Notes: generated by a model from the sequence alone, not told the origin. Numbered from the stretch's first letter, positions 24,679 to 36,282 are shown. The stretch is DNA of 64,000 nt from Brevundimonas sp. (GCA_003248965.1 QFQU01000007.1:67273-131272), one strand, 5' to 3'. A program made the numbers and translations.

Positions 24679-25263
24679 ATGAACACCGAAGACGTCCTCA
24701 ACGAGTTCCGTGACGCCGGCGCCCTGCGCGAAGGTCACTTCGTCCTGTCCTCGGGCCTGCACAGTCCGATCTTCCTGCAGAAGAACCTTGTCTTCATGGA
24801 CGGCGCGCGATGCGAACGTCTTTGCAAGGCGCTGGCCGAGAAGATCGTGGCCACGGTCGGTCCGGTCGATGTCGCCATCTCGCCGGCCGTGGGCGGCATC
24901 ATTCCCGGCTATGAGACCGCCAAACACCTGAAGGTCCGTTCGATGTACGTCGAACGCGAGGGTGGCACCTTCAAGCTGCGTCGCGGTTTCTCGGTCGAAC
25001 CGGGCGAGAAGGTCGTGATGGTCGAGGACATCGTCACCACCGGCTTGTCCTCGCGCGAATGCATCGCGGCCATTCAGGCGGCGGGCGGAGAGGTGGTCGC
25101 GGCGGCCTGTATCGTGGATCGGTCGGGCGGCAAGGCGGACGTCGGCGTCCCGCTGATCGCCCTGGCGTCCCTGTCGGTGCCGGCCTATCCGGCCGACGCC
25201 CTGCCGCCCGAACTGGCGGCCCTGCCGGTCGAGGACCCCGGCAGCCGGCGGTTGGCGAAGTAG
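24679..25263 (+). CDS. pyrE: Orotate phosphoribosyltransferase
   Basis: Forms orotidine monophosphate from orotate and PRPP in pyrimidine synthesis. 194 residues with GHFVLSSGLHSPIFLQKN near residue 19, ISPAVGGIIPGYETAKHL at 74, and the PRPP loop VVMVEDIVTTGLSSRECIAAI near 115. SMYVEREGGTFKLRRGF is the flexible active-site loop. It is the first gene of a compact run pyrE-pdxJ-acpS-lepB-rnc-era. Confidence 0.96.
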   Translation: MNTEDVLNEFRDAGALREGHFVLSSGLHSPIFLQKNLVFMDGARCERLCKALAEKIVATVGPVDVAISPAVGGIIPGYETAKHLKVRSMYVEREGGTFKLRRGFSVEPGEKVVMVEDIVTTGLSSRECIAAIQAAGGEVVAAACIVDRSGGKADVGVPLIALASLSVPAYPADALPPELAALPVEDPGSRRLAK

Positions 25264-25277
25264 CGAAGGGGGCAGGG

Positions 25278-26021
25278 ATGAAGCGTCAGCGCGTCCGTCT
25301 GGGGGTCAATATCGACCACGTCGCCACGGTTCGGAACGCGCGCGGCGGAACCCATCCCGACCCGGCCCGCGCGGCCGAGGCGGCGCTGGCTGCGGGGGCG
25401 GACGGCATCACCGCCCACCTGCGCGAGGATCGCCGCCACATCACCGACGCCGATATCGACGTGCTGACGGCCCTGTGCCGCCGCGCCGGCAAGCCGCTGA
25501 ACCTGGAGATGGCCGTCACCGACGAGATGCTGGCCATCGCCCTGCGCCATCGTCCTCACGCCGCCTGCCTGGTTCCGGAACGCCGCGAGGAGGTGACGAC
25601 CGAAGGCGGTCTGGCCGTCGCCGGGCATGAGGTCCGCGTCGCTCCGGTCGTCAGAGCTCTGTCGGACGCAGGCGTCCGGGTCAGCCTGTTCATCGAACCC
25701 TCCGAAGCCCAGGTGGAGGCCGCCGCCGCTGTCGGCGCCCAGGTGGTGGAGCTCCATACCGGCCGCTACTGCCACCTGACCGATCCGGCCGAACGGGAGG
25801 TCGAGTTCGAACGTCTGGCCGCAGCCGCAGCCCAGGCCGACATCCTGGGGCTGGAGGTCCATGCCGGCCACGGTCTGGACTACGACACCGCGCCGAGGAT
25901 GCTGACCATTCCGGAAATCCGCGAACTGAACATCGGTCATTTCCTGATCGGCGAATCGATCTTCATCGGCCTGGACGCCGCCATCCGTCGGATGCGCGCG
26001 GCGATGGATCAGGCGAAATGA
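25278..26021 (+). CDS. pdxJ: Pyridoxine 5'-phosphate synthase
   Basis: Ring-closing step of vitamin B6 synthesis in the DXP-dependent pathway. A 247-residue TIM barrel: RLGVNIDHVATVRNARGGTHPDP near residue 7, GITAHLREDRRHI with catalytic Glu/His, LNLEMAVTDEM, VRVSLFIEPS, ELHTGRYC near 160 and VHAGHGLDYDTAP near 193. ATG 25278 follows GGGGGCAGGG, and its stop overlaps acpS by four bases. Confidence 0.96.
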   Translation: MKRQRVRLGVNIDHVATVRNARGGTHPDPARAAEAALAAGADGITAHLREDRRHITDADIDVLTALCRRAGKPLNLEMAVTDEMLAIALRHRPHAACLVPERREEVTTEGGLAVAGHEVRVAPVVRALSDAGVRVSLFIEPSEAQVEAAAAVGAQVVELHTGRYCHLTDPAEREVEFERLAAAAAQADILGLEVHAGHGLDYDTAPRMLTIPEIRELNIGHFLIGESIFIGLDAAIRRMRAAMDQAK

Positions 26022-26419
26022 TCGTCGGGGTCGGCGCGGACCTGTCTGACATCCGGCGCATCCAGATGTCGCTGGATCGGTTCGGCGAACGGTTCAAGCA
26101 GCGTTGCTTCACCGATCTGGAACGCGCGCGATCGGATCGCAAACCGGATCCGGCCTGGAGCTACGCCAAACGGTTCGCGGCCAAGGAGGCCTGCGCCAAG
26201 GCCTTGGGCACGGGGATGCGGGCCGATGTCTATTGGCGCGACATGGGGGTGGTGAACCTGCCGTCCGGTCAACCCACCCTGAAGCTGACGGGCCATGCGG
26301 CCGAACATCTGGCGCGTCTGACGCCGCCCGGCCATGAGGCCAGAATTCACCTGACGCTGAGCGACGAACATCCTTATGCGCTCGCCTTCGTGGTGATCGA
26401 AGCCTTGCCGGTGTCGTAA
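26018..26419 (+). CDS. acpS: Holo-[acyl-carrier-protein] synthase
   Basis: Transfers phosphopantetheine from CoA to acyl carrier protein. 133 residues: MIVGVGADLSDIRRIQ with the metal-binding Asp at 8, and WSYAKRFAAKEACAKALGTGM near residue 46 with the catalytic Glu. HLTLSDEHPYALAFVVIE closes the fold. The length and ATGA overlap with pdxJ are as in other alphaproteobacteria. Confidence 0.96.
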   Translation: MIVGVGADLSDIRRIQMSLDRFGERFKQRCFTDLERARSDRKPDPAWSYAKRFAAKEACAKALGTGMRADVYWRDMGVVNLPSGQPTLKLTGHAAEHLARLTPPGHEARIHLTLSDEHPYALAFVVIEALPVS

Positions 26420-26475
26420 TCAGGTTATAGGCGTGCGCGTTGGCCGCGCACATGCGGCAAGGGATTCCTGATCGC

Positions 26476-27375
26476 ATGAGCGAAGACCACAAGTCCGACG
26501 ACGCCCAGCCCGCCGGCCGGCGCGACGCCACCCCCGAGGAAGTTTTCGCGGCGTCCGAAGCCGACGCGCCGGTCTCGGCGGTGCGTGAGCCGACCACGGC
26601 CGATCAGACAGTCTACGCCAAGACGCCCAAGAGCGCCGCCAAGTCGGCCGCCAGCGAGACGGGCGAAATCTTCAAGACCATCGTCTTCGCCCTGCTGATC
26701 GCCATGGTGCTGCGGATCTTCCTGTTCCAGCCCTTCACCATTCCGTCGGCTTCGATGGAGCCCAACCTCTATGAGGGCGACTATATCGTCGTGACCAAAT
26801 GGTCCTACGGCTTCTCGAAACACTCCATCCCGTTCAGCCCGCCCCTGTTCGACGGCCGCATCCTGGGATCGGCGCCCAAGCGGGGCGACATCGTCGTGTT
26901 CAAACTGCCGCGCGACAACAAGACCGACTTCATCAAGCGCGTGATCGGCCTGCCCGGCGACCGTATCCAGATGATCGCCAACAAGCTGTATATCAACGAC
27001 AAGCCCGTTCAGGACGTGCTGGTCACTCGCCGCGAGATCGAGGACATCTTCGGCCCGCGCATGGTGTCCGAGGTCCGCGAGACCCTGCCCGAGGGCAAGA
27101 GCTTCATGACCCAGGACTTCGGCCCCGGAAACGATCTGGACGACACGCCCGTCTATGAGGTGCCGGCCGGCCATTACTTCATGATGGGCGACAACCGCGA
27201 CAACTCCATCGACAGCCGCGTCGAACAGTCCAGCGGCGTGGGCATGGTCCCGGCCGAGAACCTGGTCGGCAAGGCGCAGATCATCCTGTTCTCGTGGAAG
27301 CCCGGCTCGTCGCTGTGGAACCCGGCCAGCTGGTTCAACGTGCGTCTGGACCGGTTCTTCAACGTCCTGCACTGA
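26476..27375 (+). CDS. lepB: Signal peptidase I
   Basis: An inner-membrane serine protease that removes signal peptides from exported proteins. The 299-residue product has a polar, acidic cytoplasmic tail of about 60 residues, one transmembrane helix (about 67-84), the nucleophile S93 in PSASMEPNL, and the general base K154 in DFIKRVIGLPGD. HYFMMGDNRDNSIDSR is box E, and FSWKPGSSLWNPASWFNVRLDRFFNVL ends the protein. ATG 26476 is used; an in-frame start at 26440 lacks support. Its stop TGA overlaps the rnc start. Confidence 0.95.
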   Translation: MSEDHKSDDAQPAGRRDATPEEVFAASEADAPVSAVREPTTADQTVYAKTPKSAAKSAASETGEIFKTIVFALLIAMVLRIFLFQPFTIPSASMEPNLYEGDYIVVTKWSYGFSKHSIPFSPPLFDGRILGSAPKRGDIVVFKLPRDNKTDFIKRVIGLPGDRIQMIANKLYINDKPVQDVLVTRREIEDIFGPRMVSEVRETLPEGKSFMTQDFGPGNDLDDTPVYEVPAGHYFMMGDNRDNSIDSRVEQSSGVGMVPAENLVGKAQIILFSWKPGSSLWNPASWFNVRLDRFFNVLH

Positions 27376-28085
27376 TGGCCAATCTGCGCGCCGAAGCGGT
27401 CGCTGCGCTTGAGGCGCGCCTGGGCCATGCCTTCCGCGACAAGGCGCTGCTGGAACGGGCCCTGACCCACGCCAGCGTGGGGGAGGGGGCGCCCGTCGGC
27501 GTCCACGGCCCGCGCGACAACGAGCGGCTGGAATTCCTGGGCGACCGGGTGCTGGGCCTGCTGGTGGCCGAACGCCTGTCGCGCCAATATCCGACCGCCG
27601 ACGAGGGCGAGCTGTCGTCCAGCCTGCATGCTCTGGTCGACAAGGGCGCCTGCGCTCGCGTGGGCGACGCCCTGGGCGTCGGGGCTGCCCTGAGGCTGTC
27701 GCCCGGAGAGACCAAGACCGGCGGGCGACGCAAGGCAGGCGTCATCGCCGATGCGGTCGAGGCGATCCTGGCGGCCGTCTATCTGGACGGCGGGCTGGAG
27801 GCGGCGCGCGCTGTCTTCGACCGCGCATGGGCCGACGAACTGAAGGCGCCGCCGTCGCGGGCCGTGACCAATCCCAAATCCGCCCTGCAGGAATGGGCGC
27901 AAGGGCAGGGGCGTCCCCTGCCGACCTATCGCGTGTCGGATCGGACGGGTTCGGATCATGCGCCCACCTTCACCGTCGAGGTCAGCGTCCAGGGCGTCGA
28001 ACCCTTGACCGCACAGGGCCGTTCGCGTCAGGAGGCTGAGAAATCCGCCGCCACGGCGCTGCTGAAAAGAGAAGGCGTCATTTGA
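27375..28085 (+). CDS. rnc: Ribonuclease III
   Basis: A double-strand-specific endoribonuclease for rRNA and mRNA processing. 236 residues: the catalytic signature NERLEFLGDRVLGLLVAE near residue 49, DAVEAILAAVYLDGGLEAA near 124 with the second acidic pair, then a double-stranded RNA-binding domain from about 160 (NPKSALQEWAQGQGRPLPTYRV to SRQEAEKSAATALLKREG). ATG 27375 shares a base with the lepB stop. Its end overlaps the era TTG start. Confidence 0.96.
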   Translation: MANLRAEAVAALEARLGHAFRDKALLERALTHASVGEGAPVGVHGPRDNERLEFLGDRVLGLLVAERLSRQYPTADEGELSSSLHALVDKGACARVGDALGVGAALRLSPGETKTGGRRKAGVIADAVEAILAAVYLDGGLEAARAVFDRAWADELKAPPSRAVTNPKSALQEWAQGQGRPLPTYRVSDRTGSDHAPTFTVEVSVQGVEPLTAQGRSRQEAEKSAATALLKREGVI

Positions 28086-29029
28086 CCGATATCGAAAACC
28101 AGCGCGCGGGCTTCGCCGCCATCATCGGCGCGCCGAACGCCGGCAAGTCCACGCTGGTCAACCGGCTGACCGGGTCCAAGGTCTCCATCGTCACCCAAAA
28201 GGTGCAGACGACACGCTTCCCCGTGCGTGGCATCGCCATGGAGGGCGACGCCCAGATCGTTCTGGTGGACACGCCCGGCATCTTCACCCCGCGTCGCCGT
28301 CTGGACCGCGCCATGGTCGCCTCGGCCTGGGGCGGGGCCGAGGACGCCGACGTGGTGGTCCACCTGATCGACGCCCAGTCGCACATCGACGCCGAAGGCC
28401 GTGACGGAACGGCCGCCGACCGCCGCTCGGCCGAGGACACCGAGACCATCATCGCCAATCTTCAGGCGACGGGAACCAAGGTCATCCTGGCGCTGAACAA
28501 GATCGACGGCATGCGCCGCGACACCCTGTTGGCCCTGTCGCAGAAGCTGTTCGAAACCGGGGTCTATGACGAGGTCTATATGATCTCGGCCGCCAACGGC
28601 GACGGGGTGGACGATTTGAAGCAACGTCTGGCTCGCTCCATGCCCAAGGGGCCGTGGCTGTATCCTGAAGACCAAGCCGCCGACGTGCCGGTGCGGGTGC
28701 TGGCCGCCGAGATCACGCGCGAGAAGGTCTATCTGCGCGTCCACGAGGAACTGCCCTATTCGGCGGCGGTCGAGACCACCAGCTTCGAGGATCGCCCCGA
28801 CGGTTCGGCCCGCATCGAACAGACCATCTATGTCGAACGCGAAAGCCAGCGCCCCATCGTTCTGGGCAAGGGCGGTCAGACGCTGAAATGGATCGGCCAG
28901 AAGGCGCGCGAGGAGTTGAATGAGATCCTGGGCCGCCCCGTCCACCTGTTCCTGACCGTCAAGGTCGATCCGAAATGGCAGGACAGCCGCGCCCTCTATG
29001 CCCAGTTCGGCCTCGACTACGACGTCTGA
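28082..29029 (+). CDS. era: GTPase Era
   Basis: An essential ribosome-assembly GTPase that binds the 3' end of 16S rRNA. 315 residues: G1 GAPNAGKS at 16-23, G2 region TTRFPVRGI, G3 DTPG near 60, G4 NKID near 140, and the C-terminal KH domain with ERESQRPIVLGKGGQTLKWIGQKAREEL. A polar insertion (GRDGTAADRRSAEDTE) between G3 and G4 is longer than in E. coli Era. TTG 28082 overlaps the rnc stop, the usual coupled arrangement. Confidence 0.95.
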   Translation: MTDIENQRAGFAAIIGAPNAGKSTLVNRLTGSKVSIVTQKVQTTRFPVRGIAMEGDAQIVLVDTPGIFTPRRRLDRAMVASAWGGAEDADVVVHLIDAQSHIDAEGRDGTAADRRSAEDTETIIANLQATGTKVILALNKIDGMRRDTLLALSQKLFETGVYDEVYMISAANGDGVDDLKQRLARSMPKGPWLYPEDQAADVPVRVLAAEITREKVYLRVHEELPYSAAVETTSFEDRPDGSARIEQTIYVERESQRPIVLGKGGQTLKWIGQKAREELNEILGRPVHLFLTVKVDPKWQDSRALYAQFGLDYDV

Positions 29030-29035
29030 GTTTCC

Positions 29036-30280
29036 GTGTTCGAAGTACCGCGTACCGCCGGGGGTGTTCCCCGGCTTCTTCTGACCCTTCTGGGCGGTCT
29101 GATCCTGGCGATCATCGTCGGCGTCGGTGTCGCGCGCTGGAAGTCGCCGGCTCACGGTTTGACGGCCGCACTTCATGCGCCGACCCCGCCGCGACCGCCC
29201 GTCCATGTGGTTCAGGACCTGCCCCTTCTGGCCGCACGCCTGGATCGGGAGGCCGCCGCCGGGCGATTCATGGGCGCCGTCCTTGTGGCCAAGGGCGACA
29301 AGGTCCTGTTCCGCCAGGTCTACGGCAAGGCGAACTACGAGCAGAACCAGCCTCTGACGCTGACCTCGCGTTTCCGCCTGGCCTCCATCTCTAAACAGTT
29401 CACGGCCGCCGCCATCCTGCACCTGCAGGACGAGGGCAGGCTCAGCGTCGATGATCCGGTGTGCAAATGGATCCAGCCGTGCCCGCCCGCCTGGGCGCAG
29501 ATCCGCATCCATCACCTGTTGTCGCACACCTCGGGCATCCCTGACCTGATGGCGCGCCCCGGCTGGGGGATGCGGCGGACGACGCCGGCGACCCTGGCCG
29601 AACTGACGGAGGATTCGAAGCGTTTCGGCCTGCAATTCGCGCCGGGCGCCAAGGTCAGCTACGACAACGCCGCCTTCAACCTGGCCGCCGCCATCGTCGA
29701 AAAAGCCAGCGGCCAGCCGTTCCAGACCTATATGCGGCAGACCTTCTTCACGCCCCTGGGCATGACGAACAGCGGTCTGGACCTGGACGGCGCCGATCAC
29801 GGCGTCGTCATGGGCTACGCCAACTATCCGGGCGGCCTGGCGGCCCAGCCGAACGCCAACACCTCCATCGTGGCCGGCGCGGGCGCCGTCTATTCCACCC
29901 TGGACGACCTCCTGGTCTGGCAGCGGGCGTTGCACCACGGGGGGCTGCTGAAACCCGACACCTATCGCCAGATGTTGGCCGATCACGCCCCCGCCGACAC
30001 GAAGCCGAACGAGCGCGGGCACAGGCGGCGCGACTGGGGTTACGGCGTCTTCGTCAACAGCCTGGGCGAACAGGTCGAACCGGCCTTCGACGACCGCCAG
30101 ATCTATCACACTGGCAGTTGGGGCGGGTTCCGCAACCTGATGCTCTATCAGCCCGACGCCGACGTGACGGTAATCGTTCTGTCCAACAACTATCACCTGC
30201 GCGACCAGGTCTTCCTGATCAGCCAGCAGGCGATGGCCGAGGCTCTGGGCCGCCCCTTCCCCACGACCCTGAATCGCTAG
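29036..30280 (+). CDS. Serine hydrolase, class C beta-lactamase / PBP-like family
   Basis: 414 residues anchored by an N-terminal helix (about residues 13-33, RLLLTLLGGLILAIIVGVGVA), so the domain is periplasmic. The serine beta-lactamase fold has S117-I-S-K120 (SxxK), Y209-D-N211 (YxN) and a late HTGSWGGFRN that stands in for the KTG/HxG box. Such proteins are mostly esterases or D-Ala peptidases; real beta-lactamase activity is unlikely to be predictable. It starts at GTG 29036, six bases after era, and probably shares the era transcript. Confidence 0.9.
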   Translation: MFEVPRTAGGVPRLLLTLLGGLILAIIVGVGVARWKSPAHGLTAALHAPTPPRPPVHVVQDLPLLAARLDREAAAGRFMGAVLVAKGDKVLFRQVYGKANYEQNQPLTLTSRFRLASISKQFTAAAILHLQDEGRLSVDDPVCKWIQPCPPAWAQIRIHHLLSHTSGIPDLMARPGWGMRRTTPATLAELTEDSKRFGLQFAPGAKVSYDNAAFNLAAAIVEKASGQPFQTYMRQTFFTPLGMTNSGLDLDGADHGVVMGYANYPGGLAAQPNANTSIVAGAGAVYSTLDDLLVWQRALHHGGLLKPDTYRQMLADHAPADTKPNERGHRRRDWGYGVFVNSLGEQVEPAFDDRQIYHTGSWGGFRNLMLYQPDADVTVIVLSNNYHLRDQVFLISQQAMAEALGRPFPTTLNR

Positions 30281-30283
30281 GGT

Positions 30284-31795
30284 TCAGTTCGGCGCCATAG
30301 ACCCCGTTTCGATGAACCGCTGGTGCCACGACAGCGCCTCGTTCAGCAGATGCGGGGTCTGTAGCCCATAGGCGCCGGCCAGCGCCCTTTGGTGATAGTC
30401 GGACAGGGCGTCGCGGTATGTCGGGTGGGCGCAGTTGGCGATGATGACCTTGGCCCGCTGCTTGGGCGACAGGCCGCGCAGATCCGCCAGCCCCTGTTCG
30501 GTGACGATGACCTGGACGTCCTGGGTGATATGATCGACATGGCTGGCCATGGGCACGATGGCCGAGATGGCTCCGTCCTTGGCCGTCGACGGCGTCACGA
30601 AGCAGGAGATGTAGGCGTTGCGCGCAAAGTCGCCCGAGCCGCCGATGCCGTTCTGGATGCGCGATCCCATGACATGGGTCGAATTGACGTTGCCGTAGAT
30701 GTCGGCCTCGATCAGGCCGTTCATGGCGATACAGCCCAGGCGGCGGATGATCTCGGGGTGGTTCGAGATTTCCTGCGGGCGCAGGATGATCTTGCCTCGG
30801 AACTGGTCCATGCGCCGGTTCAAGTCGGCCGCCGCCTCGGGACTCAGCGAAAAGGCGGTGGCCGAGGCGACGGTCAGCTTGCCGGAGTCCAGCAGGTCCA
30901 GCATCCCGTCCTGCAACACCTCCGTATAGGCGGCCATCCGCTCGAACGGGCTGTCCTGCAGCCCGGCCAGCACGGCGTTGGCCACATTGCCGACCCCCGA
31001 CTGCAACGGCAGCAGGGCGGCCGGCAGGCGACCCAGCTTCACCTCGTGCTTCAGGAACTCGATCAGATGGCCGGCGATGGCCTGGGCGTTCTGGTCCGGC
31101 GCGGCGAAGGGCAGGTTGCGGTCCGGCGCGTCGGTTTCGACGATGGCGACGATCTTGGCCGGATCGCAGCGGAACACGGGCTGGCCGATCAGCTGATCGG
31201 GCCGCGTCAGAGGGATCGGCACGCGCGAGGGCGGCAGGGCCGTGCCGTAATAGACGTCGTGCATCCCCTCCAGCGCCGGATTCTGCCAGCGGTTGACCTC
31301 CAGGATGATCCGCTCCGCCCGATCCAGCCAGGTCTTGTTGTTGCCGATGGACGAGGACGGGACCAACGAGCCGTCGGCGTTGACGGCCGACACCTCGATC
31401 AGGGCGGTGTCCAGCGGCCCCAGGAAGCCCTGCCACGCCATCGGCGCGACCTGGCTCAGGTGCATGTCCAGATATTCCATCTGGCCCTTGTTGATCTTGT
31501 CGCGGGCGATCGGGTCGGAGTTGTAGGGCAGACGGAACTCGATCCCGTCGGCCTTGGCCAGGGCTCCGTCCAGTTCCGGCCCCGTAGAGGCGCCGGTCCA
31601 GACCTTCAGACGGAAGGGATCGCCCGCCTGGTGCGCCGCCTCGATTCGCGCCGCCAGCGCCTGCGGCGCCGCCTTGGGATAGCCCGAGCCGGTGAAACCG
31701 CTCATGCCCACGGTCGATCCGGCGGGAATCAGCGCGGCCGCATCCTCGGCAGACATGATCTTGGAGCGCAGGGCTTCGCTTTTCACGCGGGACAT
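30284..31795 (-). CDS. Acetyl-CoA hydrolase/transferase family (succinate CoA-transferase type)
   Basis: A 503-residue class I CoA-transferase. TVGMSGFTGSGYPKAAPQALA lies near residue 28; the substrate loop and catalytic Glu are in NGLIEADIYGNVNSTHVMGSRIQNGIGGSGDFARNAYIS near 350, and VIVTEQGLADLRGLSPKQRA near 440. This pattern fits acetyl-CoA:succinate CoA-transferases (AarC/Cat1) better than simple hydrolases. It would interconvert acetyl-CoA and succinyl-CoA, or detoxify acyl-CoA. Convergent with the serine hydrolase (3-base gap) and divergent from the NTF2-like gene. Confidence 0.92.
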   Translation of the reverse strand: MSRVKSEALRSKIMSAEDAAALIPAGSTVGMSGFTGSGYPKAAPQALAARIEAAHQAGDPFRLKVWTGASTGPELDGALAKADGIEFRLPYNSDPIARDKINKGQMEYLDMHLSQVAPMAWQGFLGPLDTALIEVSAVNADGSLVPSSSIGNNKTWLDRAERIILEVNRWQNPALEGMHDVYYGTALPPSRVPIPLTRPDQLIGQPVFRCDPAKIVAIVETDAPDRNLPFAAPDQNAQAIAGHLIEFLKHEVKLGRLPAALLPLQSGVGNVANAVLAGLQDSPFERMAAYTEVLQDGMLDLLDSGKLTVASATAFSLSPEAAADLNRRMDQFRGKIILRPQEISNHPEIIRRLGCIAMNGLIEADIYGNVNSTHVMGSRIQNGIGGSGDFARNAYISCFVTPSTAKDGAISAIVPMASHVDHITQDVQVIVTEQGLADLRGLSPKQRAKVIIANCAHPTYRDALSDYHQRALAGAYGLQTPHLLNEALSWHQRFIETGSMAPN

Positions 31796-31919
31796 TGGAA
31801 CGCCGGGTCAGCGGCCGGGGAGGGCCAAAACGATGCCGCAGGCTTAGCCTTCGGGGCTGCGATGATCCACCCCGCCGACACCCGTTCCCCCGAACGCGGA
31901 ACAGGATTAGAACATCGCC

Positions 31920-32417
31920 ATGATCCTCGCTCTTCTGGCCACCCTGGCCCTTCAGTCCTCCTCGCCGCCCGGCGCACCACCCGACCCGGCTTCCATCCAG
32001 GCCGACCTGGCGGCGCAGGATGCGGCGACGACACTGGATCGGATGCACGCCGCGGCTTCGCGCGCGGACGGGGTCGTCTATTTCGACCAGTTCGCGCCCG
32101 ACGCCCGTTTCATCGGCACCGACAACACCGAGCGGTGGAGCCTGGCGCAGTTCCGCGCCTATGCCGAGCCCTTCTTCGCCCAAGGCAAGGGCTGGACCTA
32201 TCGCCCGCGTGAGCGGTCATTGACCGTTTCGGGCGACATGGCCTGGTTCGACGAGGTGCTGGACAACGACGCCTACGGCGCGCTGCGCGGTTCGGGCGTC
32301 CTGTCGCGACGGGGGGCGGGGGGCGCCTGGAAGATCGAACAATATGTCCTCAGCTTCGCCGTGCCGAACGACAAGGCGCGCGCCGTCGTAGGCCTGATCG
32401 CCGCCCCGGCCCCCTGA
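31920..32417 (+). CDS. NTF2-like (SnoaL-type) secreted protein
   Basis: 165 residues. A short signal sequence (MILALLATLALQSSSPPG) is followed by an NTF2-like alpha+beta cone: HAAASRADGVVYFDQFAPDARFIGTDNTERWSLAQFRAYAEPFF near residue 43, SGDMAWFDEVLDN, and SGVLSRRGAGGAWKIEQYVLSF. This matches the group of small proteins annotated as nuclear transport factor 2 family; the function, ligand binding or hydrolysis, is unknown. It ends 12 bases before recO. Confidence 0.83.
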   Translation: MILALLATLALQSSSPPGAPPDPASIQADLAAQDAATTLDRMHAAASRADGVVYFDQFAPDARFIGTDNTERWSLAQFRAYAEPFFAQGKGWTYRPRERSLTVSGDMAWFDEVLDNDAYGALRGSGVLSRRGAGGAWKIEQYVLSFAVPNDKARAVVGLIAAPAP

Positions 32418-32429
32418 CGGTTCGGCCCG

Positions 32430-33161
32430 ATGGATTTCCAGGAAGAGGCGTTCGTCCTGTCGGCGCGGGCGCATGGCGACACGGGCGCCGTGGTCGATCT
32501 GCTGACCCAGGGCCACGGGCGGCGTTCGGCCTATGTGGCGGGCGGCGCATCGCGCAAGATGCGGCCTTTCCTCCAGCCCGGCGCGCGCGTCGTGGCCGAC
32601 TATCGCGCCCGCACGTCCGATCATCTGGGCGCCGCGCGGCTGGAGCCGATGGGCGAGGGCCCTAGCGCCCTGTTCGACGACGCCCTGGCCCTGACCGGTC
32701 TCGCCGCCGCCGCCGCCGTGGCCCAGGGCGCATTGCCGGAGCGAGAGTCGCATCCGGGCGTCTTCCTGGCGTTCGAGGCGCTGATGGCCGCCTTCGCCCT
32801 GCCGTCGGTCTGGCCCGCCATCTTCGTCCGGTTCGAGGCGGGCCTGCTGGACGATCTGGGCTTTGGCCTCGACCTGACCAGATGCGCCGCGACGGGCGGG
32901 GTCGATGATCTGATCTATGTCAGCCCCCGCACCGGCCGCGCCGTCAGCCGCCAGGCCGGCGCCCCCTATGCCGACAAGATGCTGACCCTTCCGCCCTTCA
33001 TGCTGGGCGCACAGGCGGGACTGGTGGAGGGGGACGTGAAGGCCGGTTTCGACCTGACCGGTCATTTCCTCGAACAGTTCGTCTTCCATCCCCTGAACAA
33101 GCCTCTGCCGCCCGCCAGGGTCTGGATGCTGGACAAGTTGGGCGAGACGGGCCGGCTCTAA
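32430..33161 (+). CDS. recO: DNA repair protein RecO
   Basis: 243 residues. RecO helps load RecA onto SSB-coated single strands in the RecFOR pathway. The N-terminal OB fold has EEAFVLSARAHGDTGAVVDLLTQGHGRRSAYVAGGAS. The helical part includes AIFVRFEAGLLDDLGFGLDLTRCAATG, where the usual zinc-binding cysteines of RecO are mostly absent, as is common in alphaproteobacteria. It precedes parC by 166 bases. Confidence 0.93.
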   Translation: MDFQEEAFVLSARAHGDTGAVVDLLTQGHGRRSAYVAGGASRKMRPFLQPGARVVADYRARTSDHLGAARLEPMGEGPSALFDDALALTGLAAAAAVAQGALPERESHPGVFLAFEALMAAFALPSVWPAIFVRFEAGLLDDLGFGLDLTRCAATGGVDDLIYVSPRTGRAVSRQAGAPYADKMLTLPPFMLGAQAGLVEGDVKAGFDLTGHFLEQFVFHPLNKPLPPARVWMLDKLGETGRL

Positions 33162-33327
33162 CGCCCCTACGCCGGCGCCGCCTTTCCGTCAGGTCCAGGC
33201 CGCTTGTTTCAACGGCGGCCGCTTTGGCCTGCTGGTTGCATCTTCGCTACGCCGTGCGCCAACTATCCCCGACTTAGACGACGCTTCGGGCTAGACTTCC
33301 GGCCTTCGATCCTCGATTCGCTGGCCC

Positions 33328-35529
<2,202 letters not shown>

Positions 35530-35544
35530 GGAAAAGGCTGGAGG

Positions 35545-36282
35545 TCAGTCCTCCAGCCGCATCCATCCCAGGGGCCTCAGCGCCTCCATGGGCCTGAACT
35601 CCGCCTTGTAGTCCATCTTGGCCGATCCCTGGATCCAGTAGCCCAGATAGACATAGGGCAGGCCCACCTGCGCGGCCTGGCGCACATGGTCCAGAATGGC
35701 GAAACGGCCCAGGCTGCGGCGCTCCATCGTCGGCTCATAGAAGCTGTAGACCATGGACAGCCCATCCCTGAGCAGGTCCGTCAGGGTCACGGCGACCAGA
35801 TCGCCCGGCCCGCCGTCGGTCGAGGGCAGGCGGTATTCGATCAGATGGGTGCGGACGGCCGTGTCCTCGACCATCGCCACATAGTCCAGCCAGCCCATGT
35901 CGCTCATGCCGCCAGTCGGGTGGCGCGTCGTCAGATAGCGGCGCAGCAGCTGAAACTGCTCGGTCGTCGCCTCGGCCTCGACCAGGCTGCGCGACAGGTC
36001 GGCGTTGCGGTTCAGCAGCTTGCGCTGCGACCGGCTGAAGTCGAATTCGGGGACGGGCAGGCGCACGGAAACACAGGCGTCGCACGCCTCGCAGGCGGGG
36101 CGATAGGCGATGTTCTGGCTGCGGCGGAATCCGGCGTTGGTCAGTTCGTCATTGACATGCGCCCCGTCCGAGAAGGGCAGGTTGGCGAACACCTTCCGCT
36201 CGGTCTTGCCGGGCAGATAGGGACAGGGCGCCACCGACGTCATGTAGAATCGCAACTGGCGGGTAGGGACGTGCTGTGTCAC
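35545..36282 (-). CDS. bpt: Aspartate/glutamate leucyl-transferase (Bpt)
   Basis: Adds Leu to N-terminal Asp or Glu of proteins, feeding the ClpS/ClpAP N-degron route. 245 residues: RQLRFYMTSVAPCPYLPGKTERKVFANLPF near residue 8, the cysteine-rich RPACEACDACVSVRLPV near 61, HPTGGMSDM, SMVYSFYEPTMERRSLGRFAILDHV near 174, and YVYLGYWIQGSAKMDYKAEFRP, as in the bacterial ATE1 family. Single gene, convergent with parC. Confidence 0.95.
   Translation of the reverse strand: MTQHVPTRQLRFYMTSVAPCPYLPGKTERKVFANLPFSDGAHVNDELTNAGFRRSQNIAYRPACEACDACVSVRLPVPEFDFSRSQRKLLNRNADLSRSLVEAEATTEQFQLLRRYLTTRHPTGGMSDMGWLDYVAMVEDTAVRTHLIEYRLPSTDGGPGDLVAVTLTDLLRDGLSMVYSFYEPTMERRSLGRFAILDHVRQAAQVGLPYVYLGYWIQGSAKMDYKAEFRPMEALRPLGWMRLED

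Noticed and set aside
28028..30196. 722-codon minus-strand open frame
   Set aside because: Antisense to era and the serine hydrolase; composition is that of a GC-rich shadow frame.
29036..30280. Antibiotic-resistance beta-lactamase
   Set aside because: The fold and SxxK/YxN motifs are shared by many esterases and peptidases; nothing specific supports beta-lactam hydrolysis.
30389..32212. 607-codon plus-strand open frame
   Set aside because: Antisense to the CoA-transferase gene, which has full family motifs.
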